DNA from: an uncultured Flavobacteriaceae bacterium
Lineage (GTDB): Bacteria; Bacteroidota; Bacteroidia; Flavobacteriales; Flavobacteriaceae
DNA length: 64,000 bases
Direction of reading: 5' to 3'
NCBI GenBank assembly: GCA_947502495.1
Contig: CANNAC010000004.1
Location: forward strand, 186,001 to 250,000
A program made the position numbers and the translations under genes. The notes under the pieces were generated by a model. That model searched no databases and was not told where the DNA came from. It saw only the letters and a list, made by a program, of their open reading frames with translations. Shown here in pieces: positions 35,213-43,384 of the stretch. Every line of letters begins with the position of its first letter. Positions within the stretch are counted from its first letter, which is position 1.

Positions 35213-36025
35213 ATGGGATTATTTGATAAAAATCCTTTTGGACATAATCTTTTTATAAAAAAGTGGTTGATTCGTATTTTAGGTGCGATTTCGCATAGAC
35301 GTTTTCGTGGCTTTAATGAACTACAGATTGAAGGTTCAGAGATTATAAAAAACCTTCCGGATACTAACGTATTGTTTATTTCTAATCACCAAACCTATTT
35401 TGCAGATGTAGTTTCTATGTTTCATGTATTTAACGCTAGTTTAAGTAATAGAGACGATTCTATAAAAAATATTGGATACCTATGGAATCCTAAATTAAAC
35501 TTGTATTACGTGGCTGCAAAAGAAACGATGAGTGCAGGTTTGTTGCCTAAAATATTAGCTTATGTTGGCTCTATTAGTATCGAACGTACTTGGAGAGCAA
35601 AAGGAGAAGATGTAAACAGACAAGTTAAAATGAGTGATATCTCTAATATCAGTAAGGCATTAGATGATGGTTGGGTTATTACTTTTCCGCAAGGAACAAC
35701 AACTCCTTTTAAGCCAATTAGAAAAGGAACAGCGCACATTATTAAAAGATACAAGCCAATTGTTGTACCAATAGTAATTGATGGTTTTAGACGTAGCTTT
35801 GATAAAAAAGGATTGCGTATTAAAAAGAAAAATATCATGCAGTCTTTTGAAATCAAACAACCTTTAGAAATTGATTATGAAAACGAAAGTATTGCAAGTA
35901 TTGTTGAAAAAATAGAATATGCTATAGAGCAACATCCTTCTTTTTTGAAAGTAATTCCTCAAGCAGAGCTTGCTTTACAAGAGGAACTTAATAAGAAGCG
36001 TAAATGGAAAGTGGAAGAATCTTAA
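35213..36025 (+). CDS. PlsC-like 1-acylglycerol-3-phosphate acyltransferase family protein
   Basis: 270 residues. The catalytic site reads NHQTYFAD, which is HX5D rather than the usual HX4D; the acceptor-binding block is FPQGTTTPFKPIRKGTA, with Gln where FPEGTRS has Glu. GSISIERTWRAKG fits motif II and PIVVPIVI motif IV. There is a basic N-terminus but no clear membrane helix. The fold is that of the PlsC family, yet the two changed motifs leave the acyl acceptor in doubt. Last four bases overlap the convergent membrane-protein gene. Confidence 0.8.
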   Translation: MGLFDKNPFGHNLFIKKWLIRILGAISHRRFRGFNELQIEGSEIIKNLPDTNVLFISNHQTYFADVVSMFHVFNASLSNRDDSIKNIGYLWNPKLNLYYVAAKETMSAGLLPKILAYVGSISIERTWRAKGEDVNRQVKMSDISNISKALDDGWVITFPQGTTTPFKPIRKGTAHIIKRYKPIVVPIVIDGFRRSFDKKGLRIKKKNIMQSFEIKQPLEIDYENESIASIVEKIEYAIEQHPSFLKVIPQAELALQEELNKKRKWKVEES

Positions 36026-36666
36026 ATCTCTAATTTCTTTAACTCTTTATAGTTGCTATTTAAGCGCTTCAGTAAAATGCCATACACCAAGTAGTAAAAC
36101 AATAATAATATCGCTACTACTACTATTAATACTAAAAGAACTCCTAGTATTAATCCTGCATAAAATTTAAAAACGTGACCATTAGCGGTTGCGTTTTCTA
36201 TTAGACTCATGGTATGTTGATCATGATTCATTACATAAGGTAGCATCACTACAACGCTAATAACCATAAAAGCCAAATTAAAACCAACATACTGTTTTAC
36301 GGTACGTCTCGTTTTAAGGATGTTCTCCATTAATTTACTAGCATTATCCGTACTGTTTATGGTTTTATAATTCATATAAAACTTATAAAAGAAATACGCC
36401 AATACCGAATAAGAAATAACAGAAAGCACGATGAATAAAGTGGTGGATTCTATATTTGCAATATTCTCGTTTTTGCCATTTGCTTTCATAAGCAAGGAAA
36501 ATGCGATCCAGAAAACAAATTCTAGGATGCTTATAATGAAAATCCATTTTACAATAGAAGAAGATTTCTTCAATATCATACGGTATATATCATTATAGGA
36601 AAGTTTAGGATAGCGTTTTGTATCTTCTTTTTTCCAGTCTTTTTTTAATAATTCTAATTCATCCAT
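36022..36666 (-). CDS. membrane protein, possible partner of the ECF sigma factor
   Basis: 214 residues. A ~35-residue cytoplasmic start (MDELELLKKDWKKEDTKRYP) precedes four hydrophobic helices arranged as two pairs (residues ~40-60, 75-95, 135-155, 175-205). It begins four bases after the sigma factor stop codon, so the genes are co-transcribed. The first residues, with their DELELLKKDWK helix, are a common start of small Bacteroidetes proteins found beside ECF sigma factors. An anti-sigma role is likely by position but no zinc-binding motif is seen. Confidence 0.7.
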   Translation of the reverse strand: MDELELLKKDWKKEDTKRYPKLSYNDIYRMILKKSSSIVKWIFIISILEFVFWIAFSLLMKANGKNENIANIESTTLFIVLSVISYSVLAYFFYKFYMNYKTINSTDNASKLMENILKTRRTVKQYVGFNLAFMVISVVVMLPYVMNHDQHTMSLIENATANGHVFKFYAGLILGVLLVLIVVVAILLLFYYLVYGILLKRLNSNYKELKKLEI

Positions 36667-36670
36667 AGGT

Positions 36671-37165
36671 TTACGGATTTAAAATGGTTCTTAATTTGTT
36701 TTTCACTCTGTTCATTTTCACTCTTGCATTTACTTCACTAATTCCCATTGTTTCGCTAATTTCTTTATAGTTTTTGTCTTCTAAGTATAAAAAGACAAGT
36801 GCTTTTTCAATGTCGTTTAATTGGTGTACTGCTTTGTATAATAGCTTTAATTGTTCTTCTTCGGTATCATCATACTCATCTGCTTTAATTCTAAATTGTA
36901 CCGCGTCAAAATCTTGTGTACTAACTCTACGTTTACTTTTTCTGTAAAGTGTTATGGCTGTGTTTAATCCAACACGATACATCCATGTACTAAACTTAGC
37001 GTCTCCTCTAAATTTAGGGAAGGCACGCCAAAGCTGTATGGTTATCTCTTGAAACAAATCATTGTGCGCATCTTGATTGTTGGTATATAACCTACAAACT
37101 TTATGTACAATGTTTTGATGCTTTTCAAGCTGTTCTACAAAACTATGTTCTAACTCTTTATTCAA
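36671..37165 (-). CDS. ECF-type RNA polymerase sigma factor
   Basis: 164 residues from a TTG start (TTGAATAAAG). Region 2 has NNQDAHNDLFQEITIQLWRA and FSTWMYRVGLNTAITLYRKS; region 4 has LVFLYLEDKNYKEISETMGI with SEVNARVKMNRVKNKLR as the -35 recognition helix. Standard length for the ECF group. Likely responds to an envelope signal through the membrane protein encoded just downstream. Divergent from ndh. Confidence 0.9.
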   Translation of the reverse strand: MNKELEHSFVEQLEKHQNIVHKVCRLYTNNQDAHNDLFQEITIQLWRAFPKFRGDAKFSTWMYRVGLNTAITLYRKSKRRVSTQDFDAVQFRIKADEYDDTEEEQLKLLYKAVHQLNDIEKALVFLYLEDKNYKEISETMGISEVNARVKMNRVKNKLRTILNP

Positions 37166-37261
37166 ATTGGTGGTTTAGTTATTCTATAAGTAGCATTAAT
37201 TCTAAAATGTTACAGTATATGTTAAGATTCTTTAAAAATAGTGTTTAAGATGGTAAATTAG

Positions 37262-37269
37262 TATCTTTG
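37262..37269 (+). promoter_or_regulatory. -7 element of ndh
   Basis: TATCTTTG, an exact TAnnTTTG, 26 bases before the ATG at 37296. No clear TTG at -33. Confidence 0.5.
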
Positions 37270-37295
37270 TATTGCTAATTTTTTAGTCTTCATTT

Positions 37296-38573
37296 ATGAA
37301 TATTCCTGAATCCAAAAATCCTAGAATTGTTATTGTAGGTGGTGGTTTTGCTGGTGTTAAACTGGCTAGGTCTCTAAAAAACAAAAAAGTTCAAGTTGTT
37401 TTAATCGATAAACATAATTACCATACTTTTCAGCCTTTATTATACCAAGTGTCTAGTGCGGGATTAGAACCAGATTCTATTGCATACCCTTTACGGAAAA
37501 TTATAAAGAAACATGAAAATGCTTTTTTTAGATTGGCTGAAGTAGAACAGATTTTTCCGGAAACAAAATCCATTCAAACCAATATTGGGGATTTAAGCTA
37601 TGATTATTTGGTTATTGCTACTGGTACTAAGACAAATTATTTTGGTAATGCCGCTATTGAAAAATATAGTATGGCAATGAAAACGATTCCGCAGGCTTTA
37701 GATATTAGGAGCTTAATGCTTCAGAACTTAGAAAAAGCTGCTATTGCAGGATCGAATAGCGATAGAAAAGCTTTTCTAAATTTTGTAATTGTTGGCGGCG
37801 GTCCGACAGGAGTGGAGTTAGCCGGTGCCATTGCGGAGCTTAAAAATAATATCCTTCCAAGAGATTATAGAGATTTGAATCCTAGTGATATGCAAATTCA
37901 TTTATTAGAAGGTAGTTCTAGAGTATTGCCGCCAATGAGTGAACATGCTTCTAAAAAAGCAACAAAATTTTTATTAGATTTAGGGGTGCAAGTGCATTGT
38001 GATACGTTTGTAAAAGGTTATGATGGCAAAACAGTACTAACGAACTCGGATCTAAAATTAGAATCGGAAACGCTTATTTGGGCTGCCGGTGTAACGGGAA
38101 GCCCCGTTCACGGATTAAACGCAGATGTACTAGTGGAACGTGTAAATCGATATGCAGTAAATACGTATAGTCAGGTGAATGGTTATCCATCTATTTTTGC
38201 ATTAGGAGATATTGCTTTAATGAAAACAGAAGCGTATCCTAATGGACACCCTCAAGTTGCGCAACCTGCAATTCAGCAAGGGGAACTTCTTTCTAAGAAT
38301 ATAATAAATCTAATAGAGGGGAAACCGTTAAAAGAGTTTGTCTATAAAGACAAAGGTTCTATGGCTACTATTGGTAGAAATAAAGCGGTTGTAGATTTAA
38401 GTCACTATAAGTTTGCTGGATTTTTTGCTTGGTTTGTATGGATGTTTGTACACCTAATGTCCTTAGTGGGATTTAGAAATAGAATTATCGTTTTCTTTAA
38501 TTGGACGTATAATTATATTAACTTTGATAAAGCAGCTAGGTTAATCATTAGACCTTTTAAAAGATTGGATTGA
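37296..38573 (+). CDS. ndh: type II NADH:quinone oxidoreductase (NDH-2)
   Basis: 425 residues. Two dinucleotide folds: IVIVGGGFAGVKLARSL near residue 10 for FAD and FVIVGGGPTGVELAGAIAEL near residue 165 for NADH. The FQPLLYQVSSAGLEPDSIAY block and AQPAIQQGELLSKNI near the quinone site, plus the C-terminal amphipathic region with WFVWMFVHLMSLVGFRN, match NDH-2. It oxidises NADH and reduces menaquinone at the inner membrane without pumping protons. Transcribed alone. Confidence 0.9.
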   Translation: MNIPESKNPRIVIVGGGFAGVKLARSLKNKKVQVVLIDKHNYHTFQPLLYQVSSAGLEPDSIAYPLRKIIKKHENAFFRLAEVEQIFPETKSIQTNIGDLSYDYLVIATGTKTNYFGNAAIEKYSMAMKTIPQALDIRSLMLQNLEKAAIAGSNSDRKAFLNFVIVGGGPTGVELAGAIAELKNNILPRDYRDLNPSDMQIHLLEGSSRVLPPMSEHASKKATKFLLDLGVQVHCDTFVKGYDGKTVLTNSDLKLESETLIWAAGVTGSPVHGLNADVLVERVNRYAVNTYSQVNGYPSIFALGDIALMKTEAYPNGHPQVAQPAIQQGELLSKNIINLIEGKPLKEFVYKDKGSMATIGRNKAVVDLSHYKFAGFFAWFVWMFVHLMSLVGFRNRIIVFFNWTYNYINFDKAARLIIRPFKRLD

Positions 38574-38744
38574 TCATTTAGAATAGGTCTTGTACGGTAT
38601 TGGTAAATAGGCTTTTGGTTCTGTTGTATAGATTTAATCTATGGTTGCTTTCATGCATCAAAAACAGCACGAAATACAGCTAAAAAAAGTTATGGTTTTA
38701 GAAGACCAACTTCCTACGGATTCTGTTTTAGAGTACTTGTTTTA

Positions 38745-38978
38745 TTAATCTACCCATTCACCACGATGTGGTTTTAAAGTGTCTCTAAAGACAGTTTTGT
38801 CTTCTTCATTTATAATCATAAAAGCAATAGTGTGCATGTCGTTAATCGTTTCATGACCAGTTGCATCTACATTTGTGGTTTGGGTTTGTATGTATTCTTT
38901 TAAATGAATAACATGGTGTTGTGCTGTTCTTTCTGCAGCAGGACCTCTAAAATCCCAGATAAGTTTAAGTTTACGCAT
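38745..38978 (-). CDS. small hypothetical protein
   Basis: 77 residues from the ATG at 38978, which overlaps the end of the SRPBCC gene by eight bases; an ATG at 39005 adds nine residues. It starts MRKLKLIWDFRGPAAERTAQ, then HHVIHLKEYIQ and HTIAFMIINEEDKTVFRDTL, ending KPHRGEW. The pattern belongs to a small conserved protein seen in Flavobacteria whose function I do not know. His-rich and soluble, no signal. Confidence 0.7.
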   Translation of the reverse strand: MRKLKLIWDFRGPAAERTAQHHVIHLKEYIQTQTTNVDATGHETINDMHTIAFMIINEEDKTVFRDTLKPHRGEWVD

Positions 38979-39426
38979 TTTGGATAGATGTTTGGTTTTT
39001 GGCAAATTTTTTAAAATCTACTAAATATTTTTCAGATTGTTTTTTAAATGCTCCGGGCATTAATAATAGCATCATTCGATATCGAAAACTAATTGGTATA
39101 AATTCGTTTTCACTTACCCATTTGGTATCATTTTCTGCAGTTTTATAGAACATATTCCTTTGTATGTTATGCATTCCTTTGGTTTCATAACTCAAGTGGA
39201 TTTCATGTGGTAAATTGGTATGCGTTATGGTTTCCATAAGTGCAATTTTACGTTTACCTATGGTGTAATTTAATAGCATTTTATTACCAATAGTTCCTGG
39301 CGTTCCAGAAACATGCTCGAAGCTTGTTAAGTCTTCTTGCCAATGTTTCATATTATCCGCATTAAAAAACTTTTTTATAAATGCTTCTAAAGGAATTTTA
39401 ATAACAATCTCTGTAGTGTATTTCAT
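38971..39426 (-). CDS. SRPBCC (START-like) family protein
   Basis: 151 residues from the ATG at 39426; an upstream ATG at 39492 adds 22 residues without SRPBCC character. A TATCTTTA promoter element just upstream supports the shorter form. MKYTTEIVIKIPLEAFIKKF opens the fold, with the helix NADNMKHWQEDLTSFEHVSG and a curved sheet ending in a long helix (GAFKKQSEKYLVDFKKFAK). The fold binds hydrophobic ligands in general; no ligand can be named. The small protein gene downstream overlaps and is coupled. Confidence 0.8.
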   Translation of the reverse strand: MKYTTEIVIKIPLEAFIKKFFNADNMKHWQEDLTSFEHVSGTPGTIGNKMLLNYTIGKRKIALMETITHTNLPHEIHLSYETKGMHNIQRNMFYKTAENDTKWVSENEFIPISFRYRMMLLLMPGAFKKQSEKYLVDFKKFAKNQTSIQNA

Positions 39427-39534
39427 ATAGATGAAATGATTAATATAGCCTAAAGATAGTTTTTTTTGAAGTTTGTAAAAAATAAAAGCCATCTAAAATA
39501 GATGGCTTATACTGTTTCCTAAAAAGCACTTAAC

Positions 39535-40386
39535 TTATAAAATAGTTTTAAGTGTTTTAATGCCGCTTTGCGATTGTAGCCTAACTAAATAAAGCTGATT
39601 TGCTTTCAACTCTAAATTAAAACTTGCGTTAGAATTAAGGGATACATCACTATAGGTTTTAACTAATTGACCTGTTAAGTTATAGATGTTAATGTTAACA
39701 GACTCGTTTGATGTCCCGTGTAAATGACCTTTTATAATTTTATAATTGGTTTTTGTGGCAAATGCTTCGGTACTTAAAACAGACTCTGTAAAGGAGTATG
39801 CTAAAGTTTCGATATTAAAGGAGATATCATAATCTGCATTAGAAGGAATAGTAATATTTGCAGAATTTGGCATTGCCGTTCCTGTTAAGCCAGTGCCTCC
39901 GTAATTTGCAGACCAATTTGCATCTCTTCTAAATTTTAACTCTCCAGTGGTTAGGGCTACATCTGTAGCGGTATAGTTTATGTTATCGGTTGTAGATAAA
40001 ACAAAATCTCCTGCCCAAGCATTAAAGTCTCCAATAATACTTACGTTTTGATTGGATGGCGCTACCGCAGTGAAAGAATATGCTGTAGTTACTATATCCA
40101 TGCTAATATCGTAAAATCCTGCAGTTACAGGAATGTTATTGTTAGACCATGTTCCGTTAGGAAATGTATCTCCTCCCCAGGAATTTGTCCAACCATCATC
40201 TTGTCTGAATTTTAATCCCGTTGCAGGCAAATAGTAATTGCTTAAGGTGAAAATAGTGTTGTCTGTAGTAGTCATGTTTACGTCATTTCCCCAATCATTA
40301 AAATCACCCAAAAAGCCAATATCCTGAGCATTTACAAGAAATGAAGAAAGAAATAATGTTAAAATAAAAAGTAGTTTTGCTTTCAT
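39535..40386 (-). CDS. T9SS-secreted protein with two SusE/F-like carbohydrate-binding repeats
   Basis: 283 residues from the ATG at 40386, which gives the signal peptide MKAKLLFILTLFLSSFLVNA. Two tandem ~90-residue repeats follow: FLGDFNDWGNDVNMTTTDN...LKFRQDDGWTNSWGGD and IIGDFNAWAGDFVLSTTDN...LKFRRDANWSANYGG, with conserved Trp and Arg residues like the SusE/SusF starch-binding modules. The C-terminal ~75 residues are a type A sorting domain (VNINIYNLTGQLVKTY, LYLVRLQSQSGIKTLKTIL). It should be exported by T9SS to the cell surface or outside. Sugar target unknown. Confidence 0.85.
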   Translation of the reverse strand: MKAKLLFILTLFLSSFLVNAQDIGFLGDFNDWGNDVNMTTTDNTIFTLSNYYLPATGLKFRQDDGWTNSWGGDTFPNGTWSNNNIPVTAGFYDISMDIVTTAYSFTAVAPSNQNVSIIGDFNAWAGDFVLSTTDNINYTATDVALTTGELKFRRDANWSANYGGTGLTGTAMPNSANITIPSNADYDISFNIETLAYSFTESVLSTEAFATKTNYKIIKGHLHGTSNESVNINIYNLTGQLVKTYSDVSLNSNASFNLELKANQLYLVRLQSQSGIKTLKTIL

Positions 40387-40521
40387 GTTGTTTGTTTTTA
40401 GGTAATTATACAAATAATATTTAGGAAGTATTTTACTACAAGGTTTTCGTGTTAATAACTTTTGTGCAATCCTTGCTAATTTCAAATAAAAACAATGTTA
40501 TTAATGCTTTGTTAATACAGC

Positions 40522-40551
40522 TTGCTAAATAGGTTTATATTTCTATTTTTG
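40522..40551 (+). promoter_or_regulatory. promoter of the chaperone operon
   Basis: TTG at 40522-40524, a 19-base spacer and TATTTTTG at 40544-40551, a full consensus match; ATG at 40585. It should drive the four genes to 45758, since gaps between them are nil or one base. Confidence 0.75.
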
Positions 40552-40584
40552 CAAGAACCTATATATTATATATTTATCTAGATT

Positions 40585-42519
40585 ATGAGATTTTTTTTAA
40601 CCCTTTTCTTTTTAGTATTTACTTTAAGTTTTCAAGCGCAAGACCAAAGTAGAGAAGTTCTTTTTACTGTAGATGAAGAACCTGTTTATGCTTCGGAATT
40701 TATTCGTGTTTTTAATAAAAATTTGGACTTAGTTAAAGATGAGTCACAAAAGGATGTAGATGCATATTTAGAGCTTTTTGTAAACTATAAGCTTAAATTA
40801 AAAGAAGCAAAGACATTGGGGTTTGATACCATGCCTAAATATAAAAGGGAGTTGAGCAATTATAAAAATCAACTAGCTAAAAACTATTTAACCGATACCA
40901 AAGTAACCGATGCTTTAGTCGAAGAGGCTTATTATCGTGTTTCTAACGAGGTAAATGCTAGTCATATTTTAATTAGAGTCGACGAAGATGCAAGTCCAAA
41001 AGATACTTTAGCCGTGTATAATGAATTGCTTAAACTTAGAGATCGAGTTTTAACAGAAGGATATAAAGCAGTACAAAAAGAAGTACACGATGGTAAAACG
41101 CGGTATGCAGAAGATTTAGGTTATTTTTCTGGCTTTAAAATGGTTTATCCTTTTGAGAACGTAGCGTTTAATACGGAAATCGGAGAAGTTTCATTACCAT
41201 TTAGGACCCAATTTGGTTATCACATAATAAATGTTTTAGATAAACGAGAATCTAGAGGGCAAAGAGAGATTGCGCATATTATGATTAGCTTGGAAAAGGA
41301 AGATGCCGAAAGTAGAATTCAAGATATATACAAAAAGTTACAACAAGGCGAAGACTTTGCCTCTTTAGCAAAGCAATTTTCGGAAGATAAAAGTACTTCG
41401 ACTAAAGGTGGGAAGTTAGCTCCTTTTTCTAGTGGCGAATTACGTTCTCAAGAATTTGAAGACGAAGCTTTCACCATAGAAACGGAAGGAACCTACACCG
41501 AGCCATTTCAATCTGATTTTGGATGGCATATTATGAAGCTTATCAAAAAGATAGAAACGGCTCCTTTTGAAGAAATGAAGTCTACGTTAGAGGCAAAAGT
41601 AAAACGAGATAGCCGATCTAAATTAATAAGCACTTCTAGAATAAATAAACTAAAACAACGTTATGTAATATCTAATGTAGATGAGGATTTAGTATATTTT
41701 ACGTCGATATTAAATGCGGATTATTATAAAAGTAAATGGAAAGCACCATTAGGTTTTCCAATGGAGAACGCTTTTGTTAAAATCGAAAACAAACAGTTTA
41801 CGTATAATGATTTTGCGAACTTCTTAATTAAAAGCCAACGAAGCAAAAGTACAAAACAATTACCTTTTGCAGATATAGTAGCAAATGCATATACTGCGTT
41901 TTTAGACGAAAATATACTTGCGTATCAAGAAGAAAATCTAGAATTTGAAAATGAAGATTTTGCAAACATTCTTGGCGAATATCGCGATGGCTTGTTATTG
42001 TTTGATTTAATGGAAAATGAAATCTGGAAAGCTGCTGCTAATGATTCGGTAGCCGTGCAATCCTTTTATGCTGCAAACAAAGAGAATTACTTTTTTAATG
42101 AACGTGTGGATGCAGTTGTTGCTTCTTCCGCAAAAAAGAAAGATATCAGTAAAGTATCTAAATTACTTAAAAAAGGGAATAGCATTGCCGAAATAAAAAA
42201 CACGGTGAATACCAAAGACCAAGTGAATGTGATCTTTACTTCGGGACTTATGGATATAGAGCATCAGGCATTACCAAAAGGTTTTTCGTTTAAAAAAGGC
42301 GTATCCAAAGTGCTTAGTCATAACGATTCTTATGTGGTAGTAAAAGTGAATGAGGTGCTTCCAAAAGCATACAAGACATTGGAAGAAGCAAAAGGGAAAG
42401 TATCCAGTGACTTTCAAGATGCAAAAGAAAAAAACTGGTTAATAGAATTAAAAAACAAGTATAGCGTTTCTATTCATCAAGAAGTATTAGAAACCGTGAA
42501 ATCTAAATTAAATAAATAA
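40585..42519 (+). CDS. SurA/PpiC-type peptidyl-prolyl isomerase with two parvulin domains
   Basis: 644 residues, signal peptide MRFFLTLFFLVFTLSFQAQ. An N-terminal helical chaperone region (residues ~20-115) is followed by two parvulin domains: VNASHILIRVDEDASPKDTL to FGYHIINVL, and IAHIMISLEKEDAESRIQDI to FGWHIMKLI. The C-terminal ~250 residues form a further helical domain. Family knowledge: periplasmic folding of outer membrane proteins. First gene of an operon with two more SurA-like genes; the next starts right after the stop codon. Confidence 0.9.
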   Translation: MRFFLTLFFLVFTLSFQAQDQSREVLFTVDEEPVYASEFIRVFNKNLDLVKDESQKDVDAYLELFVNYKLKLKEAKTLGFDTMPKYKRELSNYKNQLAKNYLTDTKVTDALVEEAYYRVSNEVNASHILIRVDEDASPKDTLAVYNELLKLRDRVLTEGYKAVQKEVHDGKTRYAEDLGYFSGFKMVYPFENVAFNTEIGEVSLPFRTQFGYHIINVLDKRESRGQREIAHIMISLEKEDAESRIQDIYKKLQQGEDFASLAKQFSEDKSTSTKGGKLAPFSSGELRSQEFEDEAFTIETEGTYTEPFQSDFGWHIMKLIKKIETAPFEEMKSTLEAKVKRDSRSKLISTSRINKLKQRYVISNVDEDLVYFTSILNADYYKSKWKAPLGFPMENAFVKIENKQFTYNDFANFLIKSQRSKSTKQLPFADIVANAYTAFLDENILAYQEENLEFENEDFANILGEYRDGLLLFDLMENEIWKAAANDSVAVQSFYAANKENYFFNERVDAVVASSAKKKDISKVSKLLKKGNSIAEIKNTVNTKDQVNVIFTSGLMDIEHQALPKGFSFKKGVSKVLSHNDSYVVVKVNEVLPKAYKTLEEAKGKVSSDFQDAKEKNWLIELKNKYSVSIHQEVLETVKSKLNK

Positions 42520-43383
42520 TTGAAGTTTACCTCATACATATTCCTTTTCGCTACTGTATTCCTATTCTTTTCTTGTGATTTTTTCCAAGAAACAGATAAT
42601 AGAACTCCTGTAGCTAGAGTCAAAGATGCTTATTTGTATCAAGAAGATATACAGGATTTAATCTCTTCAGATGCATCTAAAGAAGACAGCATTGTTTTAA
42701 TCAACAATTATATTAAAGGTTGGGCAACACAGCAATTATTGGTGCAAGGGGCAAAACTGAATTTGAACGAAACAAAACTGAATCAATATAATAGATTAGT
42801 GGAGCAATATAAAAACGATTTGTATTCTAAAGCATATTTGGAAGCATTAGTAAATAGAGATTTAGATACCGTAGTTTCCCAAGAAGAAGCAGAGAAGTAT
42901 TATGCAGATAATAAAGAAGCCTTTAAATTAAACGAAGAGCTTATTATGTTTCGCTATATTAATTTGGATGATAAAATGAAAGAAGCCGATGCCATTGAAA
43001 TCGCTAAAAAGTTTAGAAGGTTTGATGCAAAGGATAAAAGGGACTTAGATTCTATGTCCATTCAGTTTAAATCCTACTCGCTAAATGATTCTATTTGGAT
43101 TAGATGGAACCAAATAGTAGGTAAAATACCTGTAATTAATACAGATAATAAAGACGAACTGTTAAAAAAATCTAATTTTATACAACTCAAAGATTCATTA
43201 GGTTTATATTTGATGCAAATTAATGACGTACTATTGCAAAACAGTACAGCTCCTTTAGAGTATGTAAAGCCAACAATAGACCAAATTGTTATTAATAAGA
43301 GGAAGTTAGAGAAAATAAGAGAATTAGAAAAGGATATTACTAAAGATGCAATTACAAACAAAAAATTTGAAATCTACAAATAA
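42520..43383 (+). CDS. SurA-like lipoprotein without a clear parvulin domain
   Basis: 287 residues from a TTG start directly after the previous TAA. MKFTSYIFLFATVFLFFSC is a lipoprotein signal with Cys at residue 19. The N-terminal helices (VARVKDAYLYQEDIQDLI; LINNYIKGWATQQLLVQGAK) match the SurA N-domain, but the catalytic parvulin motifs (HILI.., FGYH..) are missing. It probably acts as a periplasmic holdase paired with its neighbours. Another start cannot be ruled out but the signal peptide supports this one. Confidence 0.8.
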   Translation: MKFTSYIFLFATVFLFFSCDFFQETDNRTPVARVKDAYLYQEDIQDLISSDASKEDSIVLINNYIKGWATQQLLVQGAKLNLNETKLNQYNRLVEQYKNDLYSKAYLEALVNRDLDTVVSQEEAEKYYADNKEAFKLNEELIMFRYINLDDKMKEADAIEIAKKFRRFDAKDKRDLDSMSIQFKSYSLNDSIWIRWNQIVGKIPVINTDNKDELLKKSNFIQLKDSLGLYLMQINDVLLQNSTAPLEYVKPTIDQIVINKRKLEKIRELEKDITKDAITNKKFEIYK

Positions 43384-43384
43384 A

